Shown here: positions 24,990-34,077 of the stretch, piece after piece
Numbering within the stretch: position 1 is the first letter of the stretch
Layout of the letters: every line of letters begins with the position of its first letter
NCBI RefSeq assembly: GCF_002776695.1
Contig: NZ_LFJC01000003.1
Coordinates: 6,491,974-6,555,973, forward strand
DNA from: Bradyrhizobium nitroreducens
GTDB lineage: Bacteria > Pseudomonadota > Alphaproteobacteria > Rhizobiales > Xanthobacteraceae
DNA length: 64,000 nt
Reading direction: 5' to 3'
Translations under genes and position numbers: made by a program
Notes under the pieces: model-generated
Told to the model about the DNA's origin: nothing
Seen by the model: only the letters and a program-made list of their open reading frames with translations
Databases searched by the model: none

Positions 24990-26482
24990 ACGACCTCGTC
25001 CTGTCGCTGTCGAAGGCGACCAAGCTCTACGCCGGCGTGCCCGCCATCGACGGCGTCGATTTCGACCTCAGACGCGGCGAAATCCACGCCCTCGTCGGCG
25101 AGAACGGCGCGGGGAAGTCCACGCTGACCAAGGTCATGGCCGGCGTCGTGACGCTGACCTCGGGGGGCATGAGCGTCGACGGCGTCGAGGTTACCCCGAA
25201 GACCCCGCTGGAGGCGCGCAACCTCGGCATCGCCATGGTGTTCCAGGAGAACAGCCTGGTGCCGACCATGACGGTGGCGCAGAACCTGTTCCTCGGACAG
25301 GAGAAATTCTACAACCGCCTGCGCGGCATCTACATCGCGGCCCAGCAATTCCTGCAATCGCTCAATTTCGACGTGACGCCGACCGCGACGGTCGGCGGCC
25401 TCGGCGCGGCCAAGAAGCAGATGGTCGAGATCGCACGTGCCGTGCTGCACAAGGCGAAGGTGATCATCTTCGACGAGCCGACCGCGACGCTGACGCCGGA
25501 GGAGAAGAAATACTTCTTCGACCTGGTCAAGGACCTGAAGAAGCGCGGTGTCTCCATCATCCTCATCTCCCATGCCCTCGAAGAAGCGCTGCTGCTCGCC
25601 GACCGCATCACGGTGCTGCGCGACGGCAGGCATGTCGTGACCGCCGACGCCGCCCGGTTCGACCGGGCGCGCATCATCCAGGCGATGGTGGGGCGGGATC
25701 TCTCCAACACGCTCTACGGCGCGCGCAAGGCGACGGTCCGCCCCTCGGGCAAGCGAGTGCTGACGGTGCAGAACCTGAAGATGGCGCCGATGGTGAAGAA
25801 CAATTCGCTGTCGGTATTTGCGGGCCAGATCACGGGCGTCTTCGGTCTCGTCGGCGCGGGCCGCACCGAGACGTTCAAGATCGTCGCAGGCGTCATGAAG
25901 CGCGACTTCTTCCACGGCGGCGAGGTGATCCTCGACGACAAGCCGGTCCGTTACCGCGTCCCCGCGCCGGCCGTGCAGGCCGGCATCGCCTACGTGACCG
26001 AGGATCGCAAGGTCGAAGGGTTCTTCGAGACCGCGTCCATAGCGCGCAACATCTATCTCGGCCTGCTCGCCAAGTTTCCGAGGGGACGTGCCTGGCTGTC
26101 GCGGCGCGAAAGCACGGCGACCGGAAAGTCCTGGATCGAGCGCCTCAAGGTGCGCGCCATCGGCGACGAGGCCAAGGTCGTCGAATTGTCCGGCGGCAAC
26201 CAGCAGAAGGTCGTGATCGCCAAATCGCTGATCCAGGATCCGGAGCTGATCATCTTCGACGAGCCGACGCGGGGCGTCGATGTCGGCGCCATCGTCGAGA
26301 TTCACGAGCTGATCAATTCGCTGGCCGACAAGGGCAAGGCGGTGGTCGTGATCTCCTCCTACCTGCCCGAGATCATGGCGCTGTCGGACCGCATCCTGGT
26401 CTGCAGGCAAGGCAAGGTGGTCGAGGAGTTCTCCGCGCTGGAGGCCACGGAGGAAGCCATCATGTACGCGGCGATCCACTGA
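24986..26482 (+). CDS. Sugar ABC transporter ATP-binding protein (CUT2, two NBDs)
   Basis: The 498 residues contain two nucleotide-binding domains. The first has GENGAGKST, Walker B IIFDEPTATL and a weak signature (LGAAKKQ in place of LSxxxxQ). The second has the degenerate Walker A GLVGAGRTE usual in CUT2 proteins, a canonical LSGGNQQ signature and IIFDEPTRGVDVG. This asymmetry is typical of the family and implies one efficient ATP site per pair. It energises import with the permeases encoded at 19692 and 21781. Last gene of the operon. Confidence 0.93.
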   Translation: MNDLVLSLSKATKLYAGVPAIDGVDFDLRRGEIHALVGENGAGKSTLTKVMAGVVTLTSGGMSVDGVEVTPKTPLEARNLGIAMVFQENSLVPTMTVAQNLFLGQEKFYNRLRGIYIAAQQFLQSLNFDVTPTATVGGLGAAKKQMVEIARAVLHKAKVIIFDEPTATLTPEEKKYFFDLVKDLKKRGVSIILISHALEEALLLADRITVLRDGRHVVTADAARFDRARIIQAMVGRDLSNTLYGARKATVRPSGKRVLTVQNLKMAPMVKNNSLSVFAGQITGVFGLVGAGRTETFKIVAGVMKRDFFHGGEVILDDKPVRYRVPAPAVQAGIAYVTEDRKVEGFFETASIARNIYLGLLAKFPRGRAWLSRRESTATGKSWIERLKVRAIGDEAKVVELSGGNQQKVVIAKSLIQDPELIIFDEPTRGVDVGAIVEIHELINSLADKGKAVVVISSYLPEIMALSDRILVCRQGKVVEEFSALEATEEAIMYAAIH

Positions 26483-26526
26483 CGCTTCTCCGCTCGGGGC
26501 AGCGCGGCCCAGGCGAGGTGGACGGA

Positions 26527-26736
26527 TCAGGCCGAGCGCGCCCTTTCGACGGGCCCGTTTCGCTCGCTCAGCAGCTTGCCGGAGGTGATGTTGACGAAGT
26601 GCAGCGACATGCAGGCCGGACATCTCACCGGCACATAGCTGTCCGCCGGCTCGGAACTCTCGAACCGCACGTCATCGATCCGATGCTGGACGTTCATGCC
26701 GGTGCGCGGGCACCTGAAAAGGATCTGGCGGTGCAT
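26527..26736 (-). CDS. Small zinc-ribbon protein
   Basis: This 69-residue protein starts MHRQILFRCPRTGMNVQH and has a second pair in VRCPACMSLHFVN. The arrangement FRCPxTG...CPAC...H is a common small family in Bradyrhizobium. The ATG at 26736 has an AAGGA box and is preferred to 26754. Zinc binding is likely; the role is unknown. It is convergent with the ABC operon. Confidence 0.7.
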   Translation of the reverse strand: MHRQILFRCPRTGMNVQHRIDDVRFESSEPADSYVPVRCPACMSLHFVNITSGKLLSERNGPVERARSA

Positions 26737-26996
26737 GCTTCCTTCATGCTCCAAAACTCCGGCCGGCGAAATTGCGGACGATCACTTACGGACCTTTCCC
26801 AGGTTTGAGATGGGTCAAAGCGCATCGCCTTGCCGCGCCTATGATCTGCTTGGGATCGGGCGCGCTGTCCGGTGTCGGACGAAGCGGAACCCGGACTCCT
26901 AGGCACTCCGGGTGCCGCTTCGAAACACGGGGTTCGGCGACCGCGCGTCGCCGGCAACAGGCCACCATCTGGACCGCCTCGATCAGGAGAGCAGCC

Positions 26997-27272
26997 ATGA
27001 TGTCCGCCAATCTGGACGATCTCACCGCAGCCGTCCGCTACGCGCTCGAGACGACTCGTGCAACCACGATCTGCCCTTTCCACGACGAGGTGATCATCCG
27101 CGTCGGCGACGACGCCGCCGAAAGCCATGCCTACGAACGCGCCAAGCGAATCCTGAAGAGCGATGGCACCGCCCACGAGTCCGACGCGCTCAGGGACGAG
27201 ATCGGTCGCCAACTCGCGATCGCCGCGGACGGCCGATGCCCGCATTGCGATCGGACCGATCCGGCTGGCTAA
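26997..27272 (+). CDS. Small conserved hypothetical protein with CxxC tail
   Basis: The 91-residue product (MMSANLDDLTAAVRYALETT) has CPFHDE in the middle and CPHC near the end, a possible metal site. It is a soluble acidic protein of a type widespread in Bradyrhizobium. AGGAG precedes the double ATG; translation could start at 26997 or 27000. No function can be assigned. Confidence 0.7.
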   Translation: MMSANLDDLTAAVRYALETTRATTICPFHDEVIIRVGDDAAESHAYERAKRILKSDGTAHESDALRDEIGRQLAIAADGRCPHCDRTDPAG

Positions 27273-27370
27273 AGCATCATCCGGAAAAGTGCGAAGCGGT
27301 TTTCCAGAAAGATCATGCGCAAACAACAACCTAACGCGCGTCGATGATTCATCCAAATTCATCGCGCTTT
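27271..27370. repeat. Rhizobiales interspersed repeat (AAAGCATCATCCGG type)
   Basis: The block reads AAAGCATCATCCGG, then GAAGCGGTTTTCC, GATCATGCGCAAACAA and finally CATCGCGCTTT, matching the widespread Bradyrhizobium element that usually follows genes. It overlaps the last bases of the upstream stop codon. No coding potential. Confidence 0.6.
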
Positions 27371-27395
27371 GGGCGCCTTTCGCCGCGCCCGCCGA

Positions 27396-30074
27396 TCAGG
27401 ACGCCGCGCGTCTGGAAGCATTCTTGCCCGGCCTCGGAGGCACGAGGCTCCGCGGCCGCCCGATCAGATATCCCTGCATCTCGTCGCAGCCCTCCTGCAC
27501 CAGGAGCGACATCTGGGCGTCGGTCTCGATGCCTTCCGCCAGAACAGGCACTCCGAGACCATGAGCGAGGCCGATCACGGCCCGCACGATGGCGAGCGAT
27601 CGCTCGCTCTGGCCGAGCGAGACGACGAAGGAGCGATCGATCTTGATCCGGTCCAGCGGAAACGCTTCGAGATATGACAGCGACGAGTATCCCGTTCCGA
27701 AATCGTCGAGTGCGATCAGGATGCCAAGCGCCTTGAGCGACTGCATCGTCCGCTTGGCGCGCGGCATATCCTCGATCAGGACGCCCTCGGTGATCTCGAG
27801 CTCGAGACGTGCGGCCGCAAGCCCGCTGTCGCGCAGCGCCCGGCGGACCTGCCGGTCGAGATTTTCCCGACGGAACTGCGCCGCCGAGACGTTGACGGCC
27901 ACCCGCAGCGGCTGCCCCCATGATGCCGCTTCCCTGCACGCCTCCATCAGCACCCAATCGTCGATCTGCGCGATGGAGCCGCTCTGCTCCGCGATCGGAA
28001 TGAACTCGCCCGGGGCGATGATCCCGCGCTCCGGATGCCGCCAGCGCACCAGCGCCTCGTAGGCCGTCAGCGTGCCGTCGCGATGCTGCTGCGGCTGATA
28101 CTCCAGATAAAGCTCGCCCCGCTCGACGGCCATCCGCAAATCGTGCTCCAGCGCGCGGCGGTCCCGCAGCTGCTGGTCCATCGCGCCGGTGAACAGGCGG
28201 ACGGCTCCCCTGCCCTCGTGCTTGGCGCGATACAGCGCGGCGTCCGCATTCGCCAGCAGCGACACGGAATTGTCGGCGTCTCGCGGATAAAGCGCGACGC
28301 CGACGCAGAGATCGATCTTCAGCACATGGCCATCGACCTCGATCGGTTGCTCGAATTGAGCCCGTATCCTCGTGGCGAGCAGCTCCGCGGTTGCCGGCAG
28401 CGGCGACTGGTCGGTGATGCCGATGAATTCATCGCCGCCGACGCGAGCGACATAGGATCCTTGCGCCGCCCGCTGCAGGCGCCGCGAGGCCTCGCGTAGC
28501 ACGGCATCGCCGACGGCATGGCCGAAACGATCGTTGATCTCCTTGAAGTGGTCGAGATCGATGCAGAGCACGGCAAAGGCGCCATCGGTGATCTCCGCCC
28601 GCTCGATCGCGGCGCCGAGGTGCTCGTCCAGGGCGGCCCTGTTCGGCAGCTCCGTGAGCGCGTCGTGACACGCGAGGTAGCTGACCCTCTGCTGCGCCCG
28701 GTTCCGTTCCGTCACATCGAAGGCGACGCAGACATGGGCGGACTGCCCCTCATAGGCGAGCGGCCGGGATTCGATCACGACCTCGATCACCTCGCCGTCG
28801 GCCGTCCTGTGCAATTCGCAGTCGCGTCCGGCCGCCGCTTGCGGTTCGCCATAGGCGAGCTGATGCTCGGACATGGCGAGAAGATCCTGGCGGGAATATC
28901 CATAGTGCCGGCACATCGCACCGTTCACGGCGATGAGCTGACGCGTCTTTGCATCGACCACCCACATCGGAAGCGGGTTCTCTTCGAACAGGAGGCGGAA
29001 AGAGGCTTCGGCTTCCGCAAGCGCCATCTCGGTGCGATGTCGCTCCGTGATGTCCTCGTGGGTGGCGACCCAACCATTGTCCTCCATCGGACGATGCCGG
29101 ATCCGCACGATCCGGCCGTTGGTCAGCTCCACGGTCGTATCCGAATCTTCGCTGATCACCGGCGCGCTGTTGCGCCAGAGCAGATAATCCGTCTTCTCCA
29201 TCTTCGGTGCACTGCCGACCGAATAGCGGAGATCGACGATGTCGTTCAGCTTCATGCCTGGCCGGACCAGTTTCGGGTCCAGATCGTAGACCTCGAGATA
29301 CTGCCGGTTGCAGACGATCAGGCGCTGATCGGCGTCGAAGAAGCACAGCCCCTGGGACATGTTGTTGAGCGCCCGATCGAAGCGCTCCGCGAACGCCGTC
29401 GCCGTCTGCTCCGCGGCCCGCGCGCGCTCACCTTCCAGGGCCAGCCGTTCGTGGGTCTCGACCATCTTCACGAAGGAGCGGAAATTGGTGTTGATCATCC
29501 GGGCGAGCAGAGCAAGCAACGCCAGCAGATTGATGCCGACCGAAATCATCATCCCGTCGCCGGAGAGCAGCAGGAGCGTGGCGACGGGCGCACCGGCAAT
29601 CAGCATCGTCAGCCGGGACGCCGGCGGGAAGCTGCCGAGACAGTAGGCGGTCCCGACGCATCCCATGAAGATGAGAAGGGCAACCGGCGCGCGCAGGCCG
29701 GGGTCGACGGCCATGAACAGCGCAAGGATCCAGATCACGAAGCTGGAGCAGATCACCACCGTGGCGAGACGGGCCCTTGCGAGCTCGCGATAGGCTTCCT
29801 CCGCGGTGAAGTCGGCCTTCTTGAGCCGGAGCCACTGCGCCAGCCGAAACAGACAGATCGCAAGCAGCGCGGCCGGCAAGGCAAATCTCAGCCAGGCCGA
29901 CACCGTGACCGGGAGGAAAAGGCCGACGCTGATGCTGTCGACCAGAAGAACGGCGTAGAGCACCGGCACCTGCTCGCGCAGCACCCGGAATTGCTCGACG
30001 AGCAGCGAACGTCCGAGCGGATCGGTCGTATCGCCGACCACGAATGCGTCACGAATCCGCGCGAAGAAGCCCAT
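27396..30074 (-). CDS. Membrane PAS-GGDEF-EAL cyclic-di-GMP signalling protein
   Basis: Six predicted membrane segments at the N-terminus are followed by two PAS domains (FDRALNNMSQGLCFFDADQRL; FRLLFEENPLPMWVVDAKT), an intact GGDEF domain (RVGGDEF) and an intact EAL domain (YEALVRWRHP, DDFGTGYSSLSYL, KIDRSFV, AEGIET). Both catalytic centres look complete, so it could make or hydrolyse c-di-GMP; no RxxD inhibitory site is seen before GGDEF. The start at 30074 (MGFFARIRDAF) is chosen, giving 892 residues; 30134 is possible. It is monocistronic. Confidence 0.92.
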   Translation of the reverse strand: MGFFARIRDAFVVGDTTDPLGRSLLVEQFRVLREQVPVLYAVLLVDSISVGLFLPVTVSAWLRFALPAALLAICLFRLAQWLRLKKADFTAEEAYRELARARLATVVICSSFVIWILALFMAVDPGLRAPVALLIFMGCVGTAYCLGSFPPASRLTMLIAGAPVATLLLLSGDGMMISVGINLLALLALLARMINTNFRSFVKMVETHERLALEGERARAAEQTATAFAERFDRALNNMSQGLCFFDADQRLIVCNRQYLEVYDLDPKLVRPGMKLNDIVDLRYSVGSAPKMEKTDYLLWRNSAPVISEDSDTTVELTNGRIVRIRHRPMEDNGWVATHEDITERHRTEMALAEAEASFRLLFEENPLPMWVVDAKTRQLIAVNGAMCRHYGYSRQDLLAMSEHQLAYGEPQAAAGRDCELHRTADGEVIEVVIESRPLAYEGQSAHVCVAFDVTERNRAQQRVSYLACHDALTELPNRAALDEHLGAAIERAEITDGAFAVLCIDLDHFKEINDRFGHAVGDAVLREASRRLQRAAQGSYVARVGGDEFIGITDQSPLPATAELLATRIRAQFEQPIEVDGHVLKIDLCVGVALYPRDADNSVSLLANADAALYRAKHEGRGAVRLFTGAMDQQLRDRRALEHDLRMAVERGELYLEYQPQQHRDGTLTAYEALVRWRHPERGIIAPGEFIPIAEQSGSIAQIDDWVLMEACREAASWGQPLRVAVNVSAAQFRRENLDRQVRRALRDSGLAAARLELEITEGVLIEDMPRAKRTMQSLKALGILIALDDFGTGYSSLSYLEAFPLDRIKIDRSFVVSLGQSERSLAIVRAVIGLAHGLGVPVLAEGIETDAQMSLLVQEGCDEMQGYLIGRPRSLVPPRPGKNASRRAAS

Positions 30075-30299
30075 CGAGATTGTCCCAACCGCATGGAAGG
30101 CTAGGACAGAGACGCGAAGGACACGTAAAAGCACTTGGTGTCTTCGACCTTAACGGGATCGTTGCGACTGCAAAGAAGCTAATCCCGTCAATGAGTTCCG
30201 GGCGCAACTGGCGTAACTCGCGGTTCCCGGCGGTTGAGGAAGCCCGTGGTCCCGAGGAGCGAGATCCTTGCGCGGGAGAACGCCTGTTCGCGATCCCGC

Positions 30300-31094
30300 T
30301 CAGCTCTCCACCCGGTACAGCCTCCATCGCGCCGGCACGCCCTTGAGCTGGTGCATGCCGTGATCCCTGAAGCGAATCTCGGACTTCGCCATCAGGTCCC
30401 TGACCGCGCTCGAGACCAGGACTTCGCCGGCCCGTGCTTTGGCGGCGACGCGCGTGCCGATGTGAAAGGCAAGGCCGACCATCTCGCCTCCGCTCACCTT
30501 GTATTCGCCGGCATGCAGCCCGACCCTGATGTCGAGCCCCAATGTGCGCACCGCCTTCTGGATCGCGGTCGCGCATGTGATTCCGGCCGCCGGCGCCTTG
30601 AAGGTCGCCAGGACGCCGTCGCCTGTCGTCACGACTTCCTTGCCGCGCGAGTGCTTCAGCTCCTTGCGCACGGCAGCATAATAATGACCCATGATCTTGG
30701 TCCAGCGCGCATCGCCGAGCTTCGCCGCCTTTGCGGTGGAGCCGACGATGTCGACGATCAGGATCGTGGCCAGCACTTGCTTGGACTCGGCGCCGATCTC
30801 GGCCGCCCGGCGCCGCGGCGCGATCGGTCCGGAGAGCGGTTCATAGCGATGGCTGCGACGCCGGGCGATCGCGGCTTTGGCATAGTCCTGGGCACGCTGC
30901 GCCGTGCCGCACCGAACCGTCTTCTCCTGCGGCAGACGCGTCCAATAGACCTTTCGCCCATCGCCGGCGCCCTGGACCTCCACGGCGCCCCACTTCAGGA
31001 AAACCGCCGAACCAACCCGCCGGATGCACCAGGCCTTCGACGTGTACCCCGATACGTTCGACTGATGGACTCCGATGCGTAGGAATTTGGGCAT
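30300..31094 (-). CDS. Class III adenylate/guanylate cyclase with WGR-like N-terminus
   Basis: The C-terminal half is a class III cyclase domain (ILIVDIVGSTAKAAKLGDARW with the first metal Asp, VVTTGDGVLATF with the second, and RVGLHAGE). The N-terminal 80 residues (CIRRVGSAVFLKWGAVEVQG) look like a WGR-type module, a combination seen in Bradyrhizobium. The N-R pair expected late in the domain appears as FHIGTRVAAKA, with G-T in place of N-x. The start is uncertain between 31094 and 31151. Predicted cytosolic. Confidence 0.82.
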   Translation of the reverse strand: MPKFLRIGVHQSNVSGYTSKAWCIRRVGSAVFLKWGAVEVQGAGDGRKVYWTRLPQEKTVRCGTAQRAQDYAKAAIARRRSHRYEPLSGPIAPRRRAAEIGAESKQVLATILIVDIVGSTAKAAKLGDARWTKIMGHYYAAVRKELKHSRGKEVVTTGDGVLATFKAPAAGITCATAIQKAVRTLGLDIRVGLHAGEYKVSGGEMVGLAFHIGTRVAAKARAGEVLVSSAVRDLMAKSEIRFRDHGMHQLKGVPARWRLYRVES

Positions 31095-31223
31095 GTCGGT
31101 GCGACTGATCGAAGAAACATGGACGAGGCGGCGCAAAGCGTAGTTGCACATGCCCGCGTTGGCAACAGACGAACTGCCGTGCCCTCGCAGAGCGACGACG
31201 CGCAGTCGACAGGGCCTCTCGGA

Positions 31224-32159
31224 TCATCCCTGTCGCGTCGTCGCAATCGTCAAACGGATCCCGGTCGCGGTCAGAGCCACTCCCGCGAGAAGAGACGCAT
31301 TGATCTGCTCATTCAGCATCCACGCGGAAATCAGCAATCCGACGCTGGGTGTCGCCAGCAGTGCCATCGACATGGTGCTTGCAGCGAAGCGGCGCCCGGC
31401 CTCGACCACGGCCCAGTAGGCGAACGCGGTGGCGACCGGCGCCACGTAGACGAGCGTGGCCGCGCCCAGCGGCGACATTGCTGGCGCTCCCTCGGCGGAG
31501 ATCGCGATCGGAAGCAGCAGGATTGCCGCGATCAGCATCTGCCAGGGGGCGAGGCTCAATGCCGAAGAGGTGAAGCGATGCCCCCGTACGGTCACGATGG
31601 TGACGGCCCACGCCGTGGCGGCGCCCATCAGCATGCCGTAAGCCAGGGTCTGCCTGCCGATGACGGCAAAGGACGGCGAGGCGATCACCGCCGTTCCGGC
31701 ACATCCGATCAACACGCCCGCCACCGTCTTCGGTCCCAGATCTTCACCCAGCCGCCAGGCCGCGAGCGGCGCGACCACGATGGGCGTCGAAAACGCCAGT
31801 ACGGATGCACGCCCCGGCGGCAAGATCGTCAGCGCAAGACCGGTGAGCGCCGAATACGCCGCCATCTGAAGCGCCCCCGAAATGACGACGACCGGGACAT
31901 CGGCGGGCGGCGGCAGCGCAAGCTCACCCCGCGCAAGCAGGACTCCGAACAGGATGAGCGCTGCGATCGCATAGCGGAAGCAACCGTACCAGATTGGCGG
32001 AATCTGGCCGACACCAATCTTGATGACCGGCCAGCTCACGGCCCAGATCAGCACCAGCGACAGCAGCAATAGCCAGTCGCGCGGCCGCGGGTTGGCAACT
32101 CGGGCGGATGCGGCGGGCGAGCTAGAATTTTTCACTTGATGGCCGCAGGTCGAGCTCAT
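31224..32159 (-). CDS. EamA/DMT-family transporter
   Basis: Ten hydrophobic segments arranged as two five-helix EamA repeats fill the protein (opening LLLLSLVLIWAVSWPVIKIG, closing NEQINASLLAGVALTATGIRL). Substrates of this superfamily range from amino acids to nucleotide sugars and cannot be predicted here. It overlaps the stop of the upstream SDR gene by 38 bases if translation begins at the ATG at 32159; a GTG at 32135 is also possible. It is the last gene of the operon controlled from 33300. Confidence 0.85.
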   Translation of the reverse strand: MSSTCGHQVKNSSSPAASARVANPRPRDWLLLLSLVLIWAVSWPVIKIGVGQIPPIWYGCFRYAIAALILFGVLLARGELALPPPADVPVVVISGALQMAAYSALTGLALTILPPGRASVLAFSTPIVVAPLAAWRLGEDLGPKTVAGVLIGCAGTAVIASPSFAVIGRQTLAYGMLMGAATAWAVTIVTVRGHRFTSSALSLAPWQMLIAAILLLPIAISAEGAPAMSPLGAATLVYVAPVATAFAYWAVVEAGRRFAASTMSMALLATPSVGLLISAWMLNEQINASLLAGVALTATGIRLTIATTRQG

Positions 32160-32796
32160 GGGTCCAAGCGCTGCGGGCCTGCCGGTGCAACTGATAATAG
32201 CTCTCCGCAATCGCCGCCGGCTGAAGCAGGCTTTCCGCAGGATCGTCCTCCTGCACGATCATGCCGTCGAGGATGACATGGGCCACATGAATGTTCTTGG
32301 GGCCCAGTTCGCGAGCCATCGACTGTGCCAGCGCCCGCAGGGCGAATTTCGGCGAGGCAAAGGCGGCAAATCCACCACCGCCCCGGATCGATCCGGTAGC
32401 ACCGGAGAAAATGATCGTACCACCTCCGCTGTCGAGCATGGATGCCGCAGCGACACGGCCGACCAGGAACCCGGCAAAGCAACCCGTGCGCCAGGCCTGT
32501 TCGAACAACGCCGCGGAGATGTCGAGGATTCCTCCCCGATCCCAGATGCCGACATTGAACACGACCAGGGAAGGCGGCCCGAGTTCGTTCCCGACACGAG
32601 CGAACACGTCCTTGACCTGCTCCGCGACCGTCGCATCGCAAGAGTAACGGCGAACCAGATCGCGGTGGGACACAGCGGCGCCGCCGCTGCGCGAGACCGC
32701 AGCAACGCGCATGCCCTCATCCGCGAAGCGCGCAACGAGCGCATTGCCCAATCCGGGACCTGCGCCAACGACGACGGCAACCTCATGTGAGTTCAC
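32122..32796 (-). CDS. SDR-family protein with Phe in place of the catalytic Tyr
   Basis: This 224-residue short-chain dehydrogenase-like protein has a nucleotide-binding VGAGPGLG and the SGATGS strand carrying the active-site Ser. The canonical Y-x-x-x-K is F-A-S-P-K, so the proton-donating Tyr is missing. The start is a GTG with GGAGG 9 bases upstream. It lies 38 bases after the thioredoxin-like gene and overlaps the EamA gene, consistent with a three-gene operon. Catalysis may be altered or absent. Confidence 0.85.
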   Translation of the reverse strand: MNSHEVAVVVGAGPGLGNALVARFADEGMRVAAVSRSGGAAVSHRDLVRRYSCDATVAEQVKDVFARVGNELGPPSLVVFNVGIWDRGGILDISAALFEQAWRTGCFAGFLVGRVAAASMLDSGGGTIIFSGATGSIRGGGGFAAFASPKFALRALAQSMARELGPKNIHVAHVILDGMIVQEDDPAESLLQPAAIAESYYQLHRQARSAWTHELDLRPSSEKF

Positions 32797-32834
32797 GTCC
32801 GAGCCTCCGGGTTTCAGTTGACCTCACTTGGACC

Positions 32835-33308
32835 TCACCTGGACTTCACATAACGGACGAAGCCGATCACGTCCTCGGCGACCAACCGCCCAATCGCACC
32901 GCTGGAATAGACCGCCGTGATCACCCTTCCGTTCGGGTCGAGAACGAAGCCGGTGGATTGCAGATAGCGCGGGCTCTCGCTGACATAGGCGCCGGTCGTC
33001 GCGGCGATCCTGTCCGCATCGGCGCGATAGCCGACCGGAAAATTCAGCCGGTGCTTTTCGACCAGCGTACTTGCGTCGGTCCTGTCGTCGACCGACAGGG
33101 CAACGACCCTGATCCCGAGTTCGTCGAGCTTCTCCTTCGCTCGCGCAAAGGCCGCAAGCTGCGCATTGCAATACGGGCACCATGATCCGCGATACATCAG
33201 GACCACGCCGTAGCGGCCTGCCAGGTGATGCGCGACGGAAACCGTACCGTCGGCGACCGTGTCGAGCGTCAGGGCCGGAAAGGCATCACCATTGTCAAGA
33301 CGAGGCAT
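32835..33308 (-). CDS. AhpC/TSA-type thioredoxin-fold protein
   Basis: The 157-residue protein is a redoxin with GSWCPYC (Cys44 and Cys47) after the second strand, followed by VVALSVDDRTDA, the usual peroxiredoxin/TlpA-like topology. There is no signal peptide, so it is probably cytosolic and acts as a peroxidase or thiol reductase. It is the first gene of the minus-strand operon and diverges from the TetR regulator; a palindrome lies 20 bases upstream of its ATG. Confidence 0.88.
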   Translation of the reverse strand: MPRLDNGDAFPALTLDTVADGTVSVAHHLAGRYGVVLMYRGSWCPYCNAQLAAFARAKEKLDELGIRVVALSVDDRTDASTLVEKHRLNFPVGYRADADRIAATTGAYVSESPRYLQSTGFVLDPNGRVITAVYSSGAIGRLVAEDVIGFVRYVKSR

Positions 33309-33327
33309 TCTTGTCTTCTCCAGAAAC

Positions 33328-33343
33328 TGGACTATTTAGTCCA
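33328..33343. promoter_or_regulatory. Perfect palindrome TGGACTA-TT-TAGTCCA, candidate TetR operator
   Basis: Seven-base arms flank a two-base centre in the 76-base space between the divergent redoxin and TetR genes. Autoregulating TetR proteins of the LmrA/YxaF-like group bind sites of this kind in such spaces. The position suggests simultaneous control of both directions. Confidence 0.6.
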
Positions 33344-33384
33344 ATTACTTGCCAGCCTCATCCCTGTCAAGTACGGTGACGGCG

Positions 33385-34047
33385 ATGAACAAAAACGTGA
33401 CTGCATTGCCCAAGACCCCAGTGCCGAAGACCTCAATGCCCAACACCTCAGTGCCAAAGACCGCACGGGGCGCGGCAACACGCGCGCGCATCGTCGATGC
33501 GGCAACCGAGCTCGTGCGGGCGCGAGGCGCCGCGAACACGACGATCGATGCGGTGATCGAGGCCAGCAAGGCCAGCAAATCGCAGGTCTATCACTACTTC
33601 GCCGACAAGGATGAGCTCGTGCTGGCGGTGATCCAGCGTCAGGCCGAGTGCGTGCTCGGAACGCACGAGGGTCTGCTGCGAAAGCTCAATTCCCTCTCAG
33701 GACTTCGCCGATGGCGCGACGCCGTCGTCGCGCTGACGCACCAGACCAATTGCGCCGGCGGCTGCCCGCTCGGCTCGCTGGCTGCCGAACTCTCGGAAAC
33801 GCCGCGCACGCGCGCGGCGCTGGCGGAGAGCTTTGCACGCTGGGCAGGCCATTTCGAAGCGGCATTCGCCAGAATGCAGTCACGCGCGGGAATAACGTCT
33901 GCCGGCGATCTGAAAGAGCTTTCGGAGGCGATGCTTGCCAGCCTGCAGGGAGGTCTGTTGCTCGCGCAAACCTTGCGTTCGACACGACCGCTGGAGCTGG
34001 CGCTGGACATGGCGATCGATCACGTCGCGGCCCGACTTGGGCTCTAG
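33385..34047 (+). CDS. TetR-family regulator (LmrA/YxaF-like)
   Basis: A TetR helix-turn-helix (TTIDAVIEASKASKSQVYHYFADKDELV) is followed by a ligand domain containing NCAGGCPLGSLAAEL, characteristic of the LmrA/YxaF-like group. The N-terminal arm is unusual: four imperfect PKT/PNT units encoded by 15-base tandem repeats precede the HTH. The start at 33385 (MNKNVTAL) is assumed, but ATG codons inside the repeats could also serve. It is divergent from the redoxin-SDR-EamA operon and probably represses it. Confidence 0.88.
   Translation: MNKNVTALPKTPVPKTSMPNTSVPKTARGAATRARIVDAATELVRARGAANTTIDAVIEASKASKSQVYHYFADKDELVLAVIQRQAECVLGTHEGLLRKLNSLSGLRRWRDAVVALTHQTNCAGGCPLGSLAAELSETPRTRAALAESFARWAGHFEAAFARMQSRAGITSAGDLKELSEAMLASLQGGLLLAQTLRSTRPLELALDMAIDHVAARLGL
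33409..33468 (+). repeat. 15-base tandem repeat in the TetR N-terminus
   Basis: Four units starting at 33409, 33424, 33439 and 33454 follow the pattern CC-AA-ACC-CA-TG with a few changes each. They encode P-K-T-P-V / P-K-T-S-M / P-N-T-S-V / P-K-T-A-R. The repeat expands the disordered arm in front of the DNA-binding domain. Confidence 0.7.
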
Positions 34048-34077
34048 CTTCACCGGCGGCGTCCGGCGCAGCCCGCC

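Noticed and set aside
24842..26623. Long minus-strand frame opposite the ABC ATPase
   Set aside because: The plus strand has complete Walker and signature motifs; the minus frame has none.
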